In this document: positions 30,754 to 44,688 of the stretch, in pieces
Numbering within the stretch: position 1 is the stretch's first letter
How the letters are laid out: each line of letters begins with the position of its first letter
From: Casuarina equisetifolia
Taxonomy: Eukaryota; Streptophyta; Magnoliopsida; Fagales; Casuarinaceae
Reading direction: 5' to 3'
Assembly (NCBI GenBank): GCA_028551475.1
Contig: CM052356.1
Coordinates: 11,745,884 to 11,809,883 of the forward strand
Length of the DNA: 64,000 nucleotides
Position numbers and translations under genes: made by a program
The notes under the pieces: generated by a model
Databases searched by the model: none
What the model saw: the letters and a program-made list of their open reading frames with translations, nothing else
What the model was told of the DNA's origin: nothing

Positions 30754-32262
30754 TGTTTCTGTGTCTGTCTGTGTGTCTCCCTCTCTAGAGAAAGCTCAAT
30801 GACGTGCAGCCCATAGGAGGAAAAGGCCTGACGAAGGCGATGGCGATAGCGGCAATCAACTGCAAAAGATTTGCAAAAGGGACCCAAGAGTTGGCAAAAT
30901 GGCTGACTATGGAGATGGACATGGAGGAGAGGATACTTCGCCAGAAGTACAGGTCCTGGGTCCACTGGAAAGCTCTAATTTTGGGTTCCTCCAGTGAGTT
31001 CTGTCCATATGGCAGGTCCTGACTTTGCCAGTTTGGCCACATAGCAAATTGAGGACGTCTTTTTTTTTTTTTTTGCCTCCTATCCGACCCTTTTTCTTTT
31101 CTAAATTGACATAATCTTCATCAAAACCAACTCAGTTTGTCTGTACTTGTGTTAACGACCACGAACAGGAACACCACCGTTGTTTAGCAAAGAAAAAGAC
31201 AGGAGCCATTTTTGGCTGCTATGCTTGGAAATAATACCAATGGCTCACGACCAGAATGAAGGACATATTGTGGAAAAAAAATCGTGGTAGGATTGATTCA
31301 TTAGTTGGGTAGGCAAAGGAACGTCAATCCATAACTAGGACAGATACAATAACTATAATAAATTTTGAGGATCTTTTCAAGTCTAATAGAATTAGATGTG
31401 GTACATCGTTGTCTCACCCAAGAACATCCAACAAAAAGGTTCACGCCCGACTAATGGGACTGGTTCAACGCTGTGCTTATTTTCAAGATCTAGAATTTTG
31501 GGGTCAACAGATAAATTCGCAAGCTTAGGGGTAGCAAAGAATAGATAAATAAGTACCATTCTCCGGCTCTCGGTAGCATTTTACAAATCTTGCTCTAATT
31601 GTGGTAGTTGTGGTAACAATCCGTCATTGCCCATATGTTTTTCTACGCGCGTCTTCCGTTTATGCGTACCTATATTTTACTTAATCAAGCACATTTGCCA
31701 ATGCACAGACAGAGACAGAGAAAACTATTTTAGTATTCACAGAATGTTTGCTATTATCTGATTGTTTACAACGACACTAAAATGAAACATAGGCCTCCCC
31801 CCCTTTATATACATCAGCATATACAACAAAGAATAGCGACAACACACTAATACACATCATTTCAACCGTCTTTTTCCTTCAGCATTCTTAAAATTTCTAC
31901 CCAACTCACACCTGCTTTCTTCAATTTTTTTTTTTTTTTCCCCTCAGAAGCTCTTTTTCTAGCAAAGCACTCCAATTACGATGTGCAACACAGGTTATAT
32001 TTACACCCCACAATTTGGATGGCAAAGAGGTGGAAGAAGGCGACAGTTCAATCCTTCGCAGTCAAACTGGACAGTAGTGAGAAACCAAGTTCTCCCCCAA
32101 CATTGAGAGCACCATCCATCCCTCATCCTTCATCATTAATATTCCTGCGAGTTGGGTGGCCCCAGCATTAGCCAATCCCCTTTCTACTAGTAAGTTTATT
32201 TACAAAACTTCTTTCGTAACTTTTTCCCCCACGTTTGATTAATGTTTCACCACCAGCAGTAT
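30754..32262. other. Intergenic: NET2 promoter/leader and 3' UTR of next gene
   Basis: Upstream (minus strand) of the NET2 start the sequence is C/T-rich, in keeping with a 5' UTR. Further up it is AT-rich with a T-run at 31,062-31,075 and another at about 31,926-31,940. Open frames over 30,785-31,042 overlap the leader on both strands and carry no known motif. The end near 32,262 should hold the 3' UTR of the small acidic protein gene. Confidence 0.5.
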
Positions 32263-33911
32263 TCAGCTATTTTGAATAGAAGACAACCACTGTTCCATAT
32301 ATTTCTTGGTCTCTGCATAATGAAGAAAAAACAGAGAAGAACCTAGTCAAAACAAGTACCATACAGAAATATTTGCTGTGAACGCTCACAAGTCAGTGCA
32401 AAAATCACTAGGAAGCAAGAAATTTCAGTTACAGGGGCCAAATGCAGGGAATGGGAAAACCTAGTCCTGACTTTACTTATCACACCCCTCAAATTGGCAA
32501 TTATACAAATGTCCCACCACACTTTACCATTACGGTTAATAGATCTCACTACCCTCAAAGTAGACCTCTTTTTGCATATATACATAACAGCAACCAAAAA
32601 AAAAAAAAAACCCTGAATATATTGAGACTCAACAAGATAAAACGCACTATGTATAGTTGTTTCTTGGCATGATATCGGGCACTTTCTTAGCTCAACAAAC
32701 AATTCAAACAATTCAATATCCAATATACAAGTTCTAAAACAGAAATTTCTTTGATTGGATGTTTCCCATTTTGCTTTTATCGGTTGATGAGTTACACAAC
32801 CTAACCTCCAACTGCATTTACAGGGAGAAAGTAACATTTGAGCAAGAGTTCATTTGAAAGTGTTTCATGGAATTCACGTACCAGTATCAGAACTTAATGA
32901 TATCCAATTATTCTATAGCCTACAATCACTCATTTCATGAAATCCAGGTTTCAACATATTTTAGCACTTAAAATTAGTGCTTGAGGACACTGACAAAACT
33001 TCTGTGAAGAGGCTAGAGAAAGTAAGCTTTTTTACTGATATTGGACATCAAGTAAGTGAACAGGCTATGACAAGCCATCAAATATTTAGTATGATCGGCA
33101 CTAATTTCAAAACCAAGTCAAAATTCTGCTAAACCTCACAAAAATCATCCTCCAATACCATGGCTACTACATTTGACTGTTAAATAGTTTGTGTAGATAA
33201 AACTTTAACCTTTTATAATATGATCCTAAATCTTTTGCAATATAGCTAATGACTCAAGCATAGGACATAACCCTATAGGATTGTCAGATTGACAGCATAA
33301 TGGTAATGATTTTAATTCAATTTGAAAGCACGAGCCCCTAGTGCAATGCATCGAAAAATCAAAAGGTGACTAATCATATATTTAAAATACCAAAACATAA
33401 AGGAAAACCATCTTCACCCCAGGAAAAATACAAAGATGAAGCTCTTACCATCCAAATAGCTATCCGGGATGTTCCCAACAGTGCTCAAGATTCTGTCCTT
33501 TGAATCCTCCACCAGCTCGTCATAGCCACGACCATAGCATGGAACTAGCACAGCAAAACTGTCATCAGCGTCATCATCACTTTGGAATCCTGGTCCATGA
33601 GGTTCCAACCATCCAACTGACCAATCGGAATCGTCGGACTCAGAACCTGAAACACATCCCCCATCAGATGGGACAAGAACAACATCATATTCCTTATCAA
33701 TTTTCCGCTCTTCCCGGCTATGCCATTTGCGCTTCACCCTTCTAGATGAGGAGGCCATATTGGTCCCTTTGACCAACGGAAATTTCAGACCATCAGATTC
33801 CCACATACTTGAATCAGACGAAGAATTCTCAGGAGACGCATTGGAGACTCCAGGCTCCTGACGCTTCCCACTCCACAACCACCATGAGAGATTAGTAAAA
33901 GCCACAGCCAT
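32263..33911 (-). CDS. Conserved plant protein of unknown function, 170 aa
   Basis: Two coding exons on the minus strand: 33911-33449 (463 nt) and 32312-32263 (50 nt), split by a 1,136-bp GT-AG intron. Exon 1 ends 'IPDSYLD'; the tiny last exon adds 'ETKKYMEQWLSSIQNS' and the stop. The start MAVAFTNLSWWLWSG was chosen because the family, as I recall it, begins there; an upstream in-frame ATG (33,959) lies before a likely 5'-UTR splice acceptor at 33,937. Visible parts are a tryptophan-rich N-terminus, a basic patch 'RRVKRKWHSREERK' that could be a nuclear signal, 'YDVVLVPSDGGCVSGSES', and an acidic 'SDDSDWSVGWLEPHGPGF' block. No transmembrane segment or enzyme motif is seen. I recognise the pattern as a plant-specific uncharacterised family but cannot assign a function. 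Confidence 0.85.
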
Positions 33912-35500
33912 AAATTCCCCAAATAAAAAGTTCCACTGCAATTGGGGGACCAAGATCAACTATTCACACCAAAGAAAATGCGAGTAACTGCTTTGTCTTG
34001 AGATTTAGGTACTTGGAAGTCCAACGTGCTATTAGGAGCAGCTTCTGTCTCAATGCCAAATCTTCATTGATAACGATTTCATCAGTAAGCATTTACCAAT
34101 AACAAAATGAGGTTATATATATAGCTCATGATAAGAAATAACTTATGAAAAAAGAAAACTACTCTCAGGAATCATACGAAGCAAAAACTATAACTTTAAC
34201 GCAGTTCGGATAAGTTTGCTGCCCAGAAAGGAGTGGCAATGAGAGAGAAAATATTCATAATCTTCGTCTTTGGACTTTCTTTGTTATTAATCGACAAGCA
34301 AAAAGGTACTTACGTTTAATCATCCAGTTTTTTGTCATTCCCTTAGACTTCTTGGTAACAAAGCGCAGGTAATAAAGTACTATAAAATTACAACACACAT
34401 TCAAACACCACGCACCCTGAACATAAAATGAATGGAGACACGCAGAAGGAATACTAATTAAGCCCAGAATATGAAGCTCGTCTACTCACATTTCCCAAAA
34501 AGAAAACATGTATTTACCAAATTTAGCCCCCTCAGAAATGCCACGAAAGAAAAAAAAATCTGAGAAATAAAAGTGAAACAAATCTCAGAGCCCACCTGGG
34601 GATCACGGGACTCATTTACAGGCCGAATTCACAAAATTACAAGGGAAAAAAAATAAAAAATCAAACTTTCCCCTCACCCGAAACACCAAAACTATCAAAC
34701 CTGTATCTTCATTTCGAACTTCCTAATCAACACAGCACCAAAATTACCAAAAAAAGAAAAATGAAGTGAAGAAAAGAAATACGTAAAAGAAATTTTAGTA
34801 GAGAATTCATGTAAATTACTTCGTTTATACGAGATCTCCGAACAAGAAAGACAGCTGACGCTACCTTTAAACCTTGGAAATCGAGGTATCGCAAGGAACA
34901 AAAAGAACAAATGCTTAAATTCTTGCCGTGTTGCTCAAACAGAGAATATTTGACGAAGATTCAAAACCGGGAAAAAACAAAACGCACGAGCAAGAAGATA
35001 AACAAAAAGTCCAAATCCATACACACCTCGAAGGCAGATTTACATTCTGCGAATAGAACCACGAGCTTCAATCTCTGTTCCGCGGTAAGAATTTGGTTCT
35101 TCCAAAGAGACAGAGATGAACAGGGGTTAAGAGGTGCTATAATCTATACAACGCGCGTCGTCTTCCTCCAATGAATGGAATTATGGAACCGAACGTCGAA
35201 GCGGGTGGGCTAAGCCCGTGTAAGGAACGGAGGCGCCGAGGTTGCACACGTGGAAGAACGAAGGGTTTTAATTGGCAGACAAGATGCAGCCTAGGGAAGG
35301 GATCGTGTGGCGGTGCGAATGCCAGGTCAGAGTTGTTGGGGTTGCAGGATTTGGACTGACGTCCTGGTGTTGGGTAACGTGAATGTGTCGTCCAAGTAAG
35401 TTTTACGTAGGAGCCGACTCCTTGGTGGCTTCGGGGCTGTCTGTTTGGCGACGAAGAATCCGTCTTTGACACGTGCTCTGTGCTCTGTGCTCTGCTAAAA
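33912..35500. promoter_or_regulatory. 5' UTR intron and promoter region of the 170-aa protein gene
   Basis: A plausible minus-strand splice acceptor (TTGCAG) ends at 33,936, just before the start codon, so the gene probably has a 5'-UTR intron. A donor-like GTAAGTA on the minus strand lies near 34,312. The stretch 35,140-35,480 is markedly more GC-rich than its surroundings and may hold the promoter. Open frames on both strands there (35,137-35,472 and 35,171-35,359) mirror each other and show no motif. Confidence 0.4.
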
Positions 35501-38500
35501 TTTTGTCCAACTTATGAGATTCATGAACTGGAAGGATAGACTTCCGAGGTTAATTATTAAATCGCTTGATGGCGTGGAGATTTAATCCTCCTTTACTAGG
35601 TTTCTTTGGATTTATCATATTTGAATCACGTGGTTGTTGCTAAAATTGTGATTTTGTTCTTTCTTTTTTCTTAGATTTATCATTATCGTATTGTCTTAGA
35701 TGAATTTAAAATATAACTTTATCTATAATAGTGTTAGTAAATAAGTTTGAATTTTGATACTATGTTAGGAGGCTCATTATTGAACTCAAAAATTAACACA
35801 AGATACGATAGTATTCATTATTTTATAAATAATTCAATAAATACATGTCTTACAATATCAAAAGCAAGTTTTAACATTAGTATAATACTTAATTTTTCAT
35901 CATTCCTCCGCATTAAAAAAAAAAAAAGAGAAATAATCACACATAAAAGTTTTTTTTTTTATCTAAATTTATTATAACAATGATTGGATGTTTAGATTTG
36001 TCATCATACGTGACATAATAAATTAAGCTTAATCTTAAGAAGAGTACAATAACAAGAAGCCAATAGAAAGAGATTAATAAATTTGTTTGCCTTATCATCG
36101 TGGATATGGAAGTCTAGAGAATATACTCATATCTTTCAAGACAACGTCTCGAGGATACACTCCTTGCAATTATAACCAGCCCCTCCAAAAGTTAATTATG
36201 TAATGACAATAATGCTGCTTGGACAGCCAATACGATGCTTACACGACTTGTCCAAACTGGCGGATGATCTTCGTTTGTCATTCACGACCACGTATGAAGT
36301 TGAGGACAAAAACATGTTCAGTGGGCTCCCACGTATCCGCCTAAACAAATACGAACGTCCATAGGTTTCCACCTTTGAAAGCATCCACTCCTGATCAGAC
36401 AGGCCTGTTCGCAACAGGCAGACATGTCACGTGCACGTATGAGTGGTAATGGTGATGGGCCCTTTAGATTGATGGAAATCCGTTCAAAAGTTGAATTTCT
36501 TGGAACCATTGATGCTGGAATTTTTCTTTAAAGAGAGAATACCTTAGAATTGGAATATCCATCATAATAGTCTTAAAGCTTATAGAGTTTAAGTTGGTAA
36601 TAATATTTAAATAAAATTATCAAACTTTTAAGATAATGATAGAGAATTATAAAAAATGATATCAAACTTAGCCTCATATATTAAGTTCAAATCAAAACTA
36701 AGATGAGTTGTTAAAAGGAATATCTAGTAGTGTCACAACTGTTTGGAGTTGAGCCACCATATTGAGAAGATGGACCAACCCAAGCATTAGTTCAAAAGCA
36801 TAGTGGTTGTTATGATCGTAGGATTAGAACTTGAATTATAATAACCTTAAGCTTACAGGGTCTAGTTAAGTAATAATATTCAAATGAAATAATTATTGAT
36901 TAGCTATTAATTCTAGAACTTTTAATATAATGGTTAAGAATCATGACAAACTTAATAATATTTTTAAATGAGAGGAAATTTATTTAATTCAAAAAAGAAT
37001 TTCTACATTAGTTTGATACTTGTACTGCTCAAACGTTTCTAAAATAATGGATTCCCAATTAATATAAAATCTCAATTTAAGCAATTAATCCTAATTATTT
37101 AGCCCCCTCATTTAAATTAACACTCAATGGGTTGTGTTCAAATTTTGATTCTCTTACTAGTTTCCAGCGACTTCTAAAAACACCTCCTCCCCTGTGTTAT
37201 CTTTTTTGACGCAATGTTCCTTGTTTTGCTCTCCTTGTAATTTGAGTTGGTCCTTCATGGCATAAGAAACTTTCTCATTGTGTCGACGTGATTCGTCACA
37301 TCACCACTCACTCACACGTGGACATGCAGATTTGTCGAGCATAAACTATTGTGATCAGCCGTTCAAATTATTATCCGCACGTTAATTCTGCGTGTTTGGA
37401 GAATCGCAGCTAGACCTTAGACATTGGGGGTTACTTTTTTTTTTTTTTGAACTTAAGAAGATCTGTGACAAAAAATTGAAATAAATTTGAGAATCATTAT
37501 TAAATGTTAGAAATCTTGTAAGCCATTTTAAAAAACTCATTCATCTCTGCATGCCCAGCCAACCAAAGGACTAGTCTTGAATTCAGTAGATTGATGACAG
37601 TTGTTGAGCGGAAGCACGAATGCCTTCTGCTGCCTCTCCATTCTTTACCAGACGGTCACCTGCTGCGGTTCTTGGTGTCTCATCTTAGAGCAAATGCCAG
37701 TTGGTAGTTTTAGCTGCCTAAAACCATAAATGAACAAACATGGAGAGATAGTTGCACAGAAAATATAGTCACTCCCTAGAGTAAATTAGACGTGTATAAA
37801 TTGGCATAGCCATTGTTCAAAATATGGACTTGAATATAGGTGCCATTTTTAAAGATGGAGAGAAACACAATTTTCACTACATAGAATAGCCGTGTTCTTA
37901 GCAGTTTCCTTCCTCAATTTTTGCGAAGCCTAACATAGAATGGCTGAAGAGTGTTAGACAAGATAATGGAATTATGGGTCACTTTACAATTTTCATTTTT
38001 TGATGAAGTTGTGATAAAATTACTCAATCAAAGTCAATAACTATTTGACTTAGTTGAAAATAGGCATTTAGTCATAAATTTGATATCAGGTAGATGTGTG
38101 AATGTGTGAGTTAAAAGAAAAAAGAAAAAAAGGCAAATTCAATCCGGCACGGACTGGTATGAGGCAACTAATCCATTCTAAACGAAACACCGATCGACTA
38201 TAACATAACAATTTCTGGAATGCCTTGAGGGTGGTTGCTCACACATGCTGAAAAGAAACAAGGAATACAGGTTCTGTTACAGAGTTACATACAATCCGAA
38301 GAGGAAAAAGGCAAAGAGAAGTGGGCCGAGACAACCATACATTGGCCCAATGAACAAGCAAATTAAGAGGACACCCATCCAACCCAAACAAACAGCATGC
38401 TTCAACATTTGTCATTTGACAACTTGAAACTTCCTTGTTGGAGATACGCGATTCCTTTTTCTCTCCCTTTTTGAGTCATATTATACCTTATTGAGTCTCA

Positions 38501-38584
38501 AAACTAGCTCATTTGGCAATTAGATGTCAATTCTTTTTTGCTTTTTATGAGCATCTTTAAGGAGAAATTTTTATGCAATAACAT
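35501..38584. other. AT-rich intergenic DNA with a weak duplicated motif
   Basis: No gene was recognised. Two loosely similar blocks (about 36,570-36,650 and 36,840-36,950, sharing 'aagctta', 'taataatatt' and 'aaataa' motifs) suggest a decayed transposon family. The stretch 36,200-36,520 is less AT-rich and has a CACGTG-type G-box-like site near 36,428, but no gene start follows. The short plus-strand frame at 38,245-38,427 has no known motif. Confidence 0.45.
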
Positions 38585-39090
38585 CCCAGTTTTGTGGATC
38601 CTCATGGAAAAAGTTATGTTTGTCAATTGCGAAAGTCATTATTTAACTTCAATAAGCACCAAAAACCATGCATCAATGGCAAAGGAGCTATCTTATTAAA
38701 GTTGGATTTGGAAGCAATCTCTGGTTCATCTCTATTTATTCAATATAAAGGGACTAATCAATTTAATTCTTGTTTTTAAGGATATTATTATTTTTTTCAG
38801 CTTCATCAAAGGTTTCAATAAATGAATTTCTTACATCTCTTCAAATAAAATTTGCTTTAAGGGATTTAGGTCCTTTATACACTTTTTTAGCATAATAGTG
38901 GTAACTATACAAGAAAAAAAAATCTTTAATACCAATCAAAGTTCCTTCAAGACATTCTTGTTGGAACCAAAATGGTGGATGCTTGTCTTACGAAAACTCC
39001 AACCACAACAGGAGAATCTTTCTTTAAATTATGTGGTGAGTTCAATTAGAACAAGATTTGCCATGAAAACTATAGATTTTGAGGTTTCTA
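38585..39090 (+). pseudogene. Ty1-copia reverse transcriptase fragment
   Basis: Plus-strand pieces of copia RT in order: 'DPHGKSYVCQLRKSLF' at about 38,597-38,645, a 'SLFIQYKGTNQ' segment at about 38,728-38,760, and 'SINEFLTSLQIKFALRDLGP' at about 38,815-38,875. A 'LQDILV..KMVDA'-like segment near 38,950-39,000 completes it. The catalytic 'YVDD' strand is not readable between them. The fragment is cut off by the older minus-strand copia element starting at 39,091. Confidence 0.65.
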
Positions 39091-39147
39091 TGCAAAAGAC
39101 AGAACTCTAACAAGAACAAGAAAATCCCTCTAGAGAAAGATGGATTG

Positions 39148-39423
39148 TGTTAGAGATATATGTGTATAATTGTATTATATTCCTCGATTAGGCAAATTAT
39201 ATTTTTCATTTAGTGTAGATTAATTGAAAAGTTATTTTTCATGTATAGCAAATTATATTCTCCTTTTAATTCCTTGTATGATTTGACTAAGTTTCCTTAT
39301 GTGATTCGAATAGATTTGTAACTCATTATAAAAGGAGACCCTATGTGTCATTCTTTTTCAAGTAAACAATACACAAAAAAACCTTCTCAATTTTATGCCT
39401 TTCTTTCTCTTTACTCTGTGACA
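39148..39423 (+). repeat. 5' LTR of nested copia element
   Basis: It starts TGTTAGAGATAT and ends CTCTGTGACA. It matches the 3' LTR at 44,689-44,940 over its whole length with many substitutions and a few indels. It is directly followed by the primer-binding site. Confidence 0.9.
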
Positions 39424-40079
39424 TAGTATCAAGAGCCATTCTATCCTTATTTTTTTGCTTTTGCTCTCGTTTGTTAACCTTTTTTTCTCCCTAATTTTTC
39501 TTTCACCCACAATGTCGGCACCATTTTCTTCTTGTGCTCTTCCTTTCAACTGCGATGCCTCTACCTCTGTTGAGGATGTCACTCACCTCTCAAAATCAAC
39601 CCCATTGTCTGTCACTAAACACCTTTTTTTATCTTTATCTGTGGGCTCCTTCGTTGCAAGACTGCAACCCATTTTTTCTAAGACCAAACCATTTGTTTTG
39701 GCCTCTAACCCCCCTATTTAGCCTTCTTTTGGCCAATTTGGCTTGACCTAGCCCACTACGTGGGTTTCATGGCCTTCCTATGGCAGCCCTACAAGCTTTT
39801 CCTAACTTATTTTTACCCTCCCTAGGCCCCACCCGTTTGTTTTGGGTGCCCCCATAGGTTCTTTTTCAGCTAGGCCTACTCATCTTGCTATGGGCCCTCA
39901 CTTGCAATCTCTTCTCGATAGCTCAATCTCTATTGGGCCATAGGCTGAGCCCATCTCTATTGTGTCGTCCCTCAAAGTTGCTTTTTTGGACCTCACCCAT
40001 TCAGGCTGGCCCTACCTGGTTTTGCTGGGTTAATCGAACTATACCTAATTGGGTCTATTAAGTTAATCGGGTCTTAGGC

Positions 40080-43000
40080 AAAATCCCTACCCGAATTTTT
40101 TTCCCTTTTTCTTCCGCCACCTAGAATTTGACAATCCGCTCTATCTCGTGGCATTTAATGGCCCCAAGTTACGTCTGATTGCTTCCCCTCTCATTGGTGC
40201 CGAGTCATTCGCCATTTGGGCTCACGATCTCCATCACACCCTTATCACTAAGGACAAAGAAGGGTTCATTAATGACATGGTACCTTTTCCCACTAACAAT
40301 TGCCTTGCCCACCAATGGTGGAAGTGTTCTCAACTTGTTTGGATGTGGATTAGGAACTGTCTCTTGCCAAAAGTTGCCACTAGACTACCACCAACTAATG
40401 ATGCCAAACTCCTTCAGGATATGATTGGCAAGATGTACGGCTTCACCAATTGTGTCCACCACTTTCAGCTCCACTAAACCCTTTTGGAGTTAAAATAAGG
40501 AAATCTCTTCGTCACTGTTGTTTTCAATTGCTTTGCTGCCCTCTGCAATGATCTCAACATGGCAGAGGAAACCCTTCATGGTCCTGACTCCACCCTTTAG
40601 CAATTTTGATGGATCAAGGAGGAGAAACGCATGACCCATTTTCTCTTCCTTCTCAACGATTCCTACTTTGGTTTTTAGTTGCAGATCCTTACCATGGATC
40701 TAACTCCTTCTCTTCACTGATTATTCCACCTTGTATTTCAAGAGGAGAATTAGCAGCTTGTCTCGATGGAGTACCTTAACATCAATGAGCACATCCTCCT
40801 CACTACTTACGTGTCACCAACATAGAGAGTGAGTGCCTTTCACAAGTGTGTCTCTTATGCAAATGTGCTAGGGCTCGCAAACCCCTGCATCTTTCTTACC
40901 CCAACAAATAGCTTAGATGGTGTCTCTAGATCACACAGCCCAACTTCACTCTTAAATGTGGTCTCCTCTAATGGTTCTCCTCACGCATCCATTGTGCCTG
41001 TGATTAAAGGTCCCTCTGATCGTTGCAGATATGGTTCTTCACGCCAATCCAATAGCCAAAATCAATCTTATGGCCGATCTAATGGTTTATTTTGTGATTT
41101 TTGCAAAAAAACCTAATCATGATCACGATCACTATTGGCAATTGCATGGAAAACCAACTAATAAAGCCTTAGATAAGCAAGAAGTCCAATCTCATGTTGT
41201 GACCCCTACTCCTCAGGGCTCGGCTCATAGGCCCCTTAATGAGGCTTAACTTAACCAGACCATCCAAGCTTTCAACTAACTAGGCCAACTGACAAGATTG
41301 CCAGTTTTACAGGTACTTCTTATTACATTATGAGTTCCATTTCAACCTCTGATTAACTTATTGTTTCATGTGCTAGTGACCACATTATTTGCAACCCTAT
41401 ATTTTTTTCTAAAATTTCTAATTATCATCCCTCCATATCTGTGCATCTCTCCACTGGAAATATTACTTCTATCACCAAAATTGGCGATGTCCAACTCAAT
41501 CCTCATTTTATTCTACAAAATGTCCTTTATGTCTCTAAATTCTGATTTAACCTTATTTTCATTTCCAAAGCTTGTGCGAGCAATAATTGTCAGGCAATCT
41601 TGGATTCTAATTTTTGTTTCTTTCAGGCCCATTCGATTGGTAGATTGATAGGTTAGTGCTCAACATAGCCTTTACTTTTGGCTTTTCTTTCCAGCAAATT
41701 TATCTTCTTGTATTGCCCCTAATTTAGGCCCTTTTTGTAATGCTTCTCTTAATAATAAAATTTTTCTTTTTCACTGATGGTTGGGTTATAGTGCTTCCTA
41801 TCCTTTTCCTTAATGCCCTATTTGTCCATTAGTAAAACAATCCCGCACTCCCTTTCCCATTAGTGCTTTTCATGCACCTTCTCTCTTCTCCCTCTTCCAT
41901 ACTGACATTTCGGGACCTTATCATACACTTCATCATGATGGATCTCATTTCTTCTTCACCCTTGTTGATGACTATTCTCGTGGAACTTAGGTTTTCCTTA
42001 TGCAATCCAATTCTTAAGTTCCTTCTCATCTCATTTATTTTTTTGCTCTCATTTGCACTCAATTTCACACGTCTATCCAACGTGTTCACACTAATAATGT
42101 CTGTGAGTTTTTTAACCATGATTACTCTACTTTTTTATCCTCTCATGACATTCTTCATGAAAGCTTATGCATGTACACTCCCTAACAAAATGGGGTAGTT
42201 GAACGTAAACACCACCACCTTCTTAAAGTCACCAAGGCCTTTAAGTACCAAGCTTTTATTCTTGAAAATTTTTAAGGCAATTGTGTAGTTTATTCTTGAA
42301 AATTTTTTGGGTGATTGTATAGTTACTACAACTTACCTAATCAAATAGGATGCCTTATCAAGTTTTGAATGGGACTATTTTTTAGCTACTTTTTGACAAA
42401 TGTTTAGACATCACTCATCTTCGAGTCTTTGGTTGCCTCTATTTTGCCACTACAGTGGGACATTGAGACAAGTAGGGTACTCAGCTACATCTTCATAGGT
42501 TACCTTTTTTTTTTCAAAATGGGTATTGTGTATATGACCCCACTATAAGTACCTTTTTTATCAGTTGCAATGTTATCTTTCATGAGGATATGTTTCCTTT
42601 TTAGACTACTTCTCCTTCAGATGCACCCTTTGTACCACCTCTTTGTGCTCGACCATTCTTGGCTAATGACTTTGTTGCCTCACCACCACCCATGGTTCTC
42701 CTTGAAACTGTTCTTGCTTTCCAACCACCACCGCCATCTCATGCTTCTCCTATTAATGCCTTACCTGTTCTACACCATTGGCAACTCCTCAAGCTTCTCC
42801 TAATCCTACTCTTGATGCTCTTACTTTTGATGCCCTTGCTCTTGTTACTCCTTAAGCTTTTGTTTTCCCTAATCCTGATGATACTATGACCATTGTCCCT
42901 TATGTGCCCCCCTGTTGCTTCGCCTTTAGCTCTTATTCCACATCGCACTAGTCGTGCCACTCAGCCCCCTACTTGGACTTAGGACTATATATGCTCTGCT

Positions 43001-44640
43001 GCAATTGATGTTAGGTCTCACTATCCAATCATCTCCTATGTCAACTTCACTTGTCTATCTACGGGTCATCTTTGCTACATTAGTCATATTTCTTTAGACA
43101 CTAAGCCTTCTTCTTATTAGGAAGTTGCTGCTGATTTGCCCTGGCAATAAGCTATGGAGGCCAAACTACATGCCTTCACTGAAAATTGCACATGGGAGAT
43201 GTTGTTCCTCAGCCCTTTCATCGGTGTCTCATCAGTTGTAAGTGGGTTTATAAAATCAAATATCAAGCTGATGGTTTTGTTGAATGCTACAAGGCTCATC
43301 TCATTACCAAGGGTTACACTTAAAAAGAAGGTTTTGATTGTCAGGATACTTTCTCTCTTGTGGCCAAGGAAGGCATCGTTTAGTCATTTCTTGTTGTTGC
43401 TGCTTTTCGTGACTAGTCTCTTCATTAGATGGATGTTAACAATGCTTTTCTTCATGGTGACTTGGATAAGGAGATCTACATGGATCTCCCTTTAGGCTTA
43501 TGAAGACAAGGGGAGTCTCGAGTATGTTGTCTTTGCAGGTCTCTTTATGGTCTTAAGCAAGCTTCTCATTAGTAGTATGCTAAGTTCACTTTTTCTTTTC
43601 TTTTAGCACGCTTCAGACAATCTCGTCATAATTATGCTATTTTCACATGGAATCGAGGTACATCCTCCATCTATTTACTTATATATATGGATAATATATT
43701 AATCATGGGCAATGATATTTTGGCTATTAATCGTTTCAAGGCATACTTACACTTCACATTTCATATTAAAGATCTTGGTCCTCCTAAATATTATTTGGGT
43801 ATCGAGATTGCATGTTTAGAGAAAGGAATTTGCCTTAGTTAGTGTAAGTTTGTCTTAGAAATTATTTCTGAAGCTAGTCTTTTAGGTTGCAAGCCAGTTG
43901 TAATTCTTTCGAGCAGAACTTAAATCTCATGACACTTGAGTATGATGTGGGGGTATCATTATTGAAAAAGGACCCCCTACTGAAGGATTCTTCTAGTTAT
44001 CAATGTTTAGTTGGAAAATTCATTTATCTTACCATGATAAGACTAGATATTTGATATGCTATATAGATTCTTAGTCAGTTCATGCATGCTTTAAAATAGT
44101 CACACATGAATGCGGCCTTAAAAGCTGTGAAATACTTAAAAGGATGTCCAAGACTTGAAATTTTGTTGTTTAGAAATTGTAACATGGAAATGACAACATT
44201 TTATGACACTAACTATGCCATATGCCCTATGAGCCATTGATCAATAACAAGTTACTACATTAAACTAGGTGATTCTTTCCTATCTTGGAAAACAAAGAAG
44301 CAATCAATTGCTTCTTTATCATTTATTGAATCATAATATCGAGCCATGACAAAGATTACTTGTGAAGTCATTTGGTTGAGAGGACTACTATGTGATCTTG
44401 GGGTCTGGATAAAATGCTCTACTTTGCTATTTCGTGACAATGATGCAGCCTTGAAACTTGTAGTGAATCTTATTGTTCATGAGAGGACAAAACATATTGA
44501 AGTAGATTTTCATTTCACAATAGACAAGATTCATGAGGGAATTGTCAAGACAAGATAGATAAGGACTACATAACAATCAATAGACATATTTACCAAGGCT
44601 TTTTGTCAATGACGACACATATTTCTATTAAGCAAGCTTG
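40080..44640 (+). pseudogene. Decayed copia gag-pol of the nested element
   Basis: Plus-strand remnants in order. Gag at about 40,110-40,480 shows 'FNGPKLRLIASPLIGAESFA' and 'TKDKEGFIND'. A zinc knuckle with 'CDFCKK' and 'YWQLHGKP' lies at 41,088-41,150. The integrase core at about 41,880-42,240 has the first acidic residue in 'HTDISGPY'. The second catalytic Asp is changed to Asn in 'HTNNVCEF', and a stop sits just before 'QNGVVERKH'. RT lies at about 43,140-43,960 with the active strand altered to 'YMDNI'. RNase H at about 44,110-44,560 includes 'DNDAALKLVVNLIVHERTKH'. Many stops and frameshifts make the element non-functional by itself. Confidence 0.85.
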
Positions 44641-44688
44641 GTATTTTTAACATTTACAAACCACTAAAACCACCAACTTGAGGGGGAG

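Noticed and set aside
32343..32837. 164-residue minus-strand open frame in the intron of the 170-aa protein gene
   Set aside because: It lies fully within the intron, has no motif, and the composition looks non-coding.
35137..35472. Open frames on both strands in GC-rich DNA upstream of the 170-aa protein gene
   Set aside because: Mirror frames caused by GC content, with no domain. Better explained as promoter DNA.
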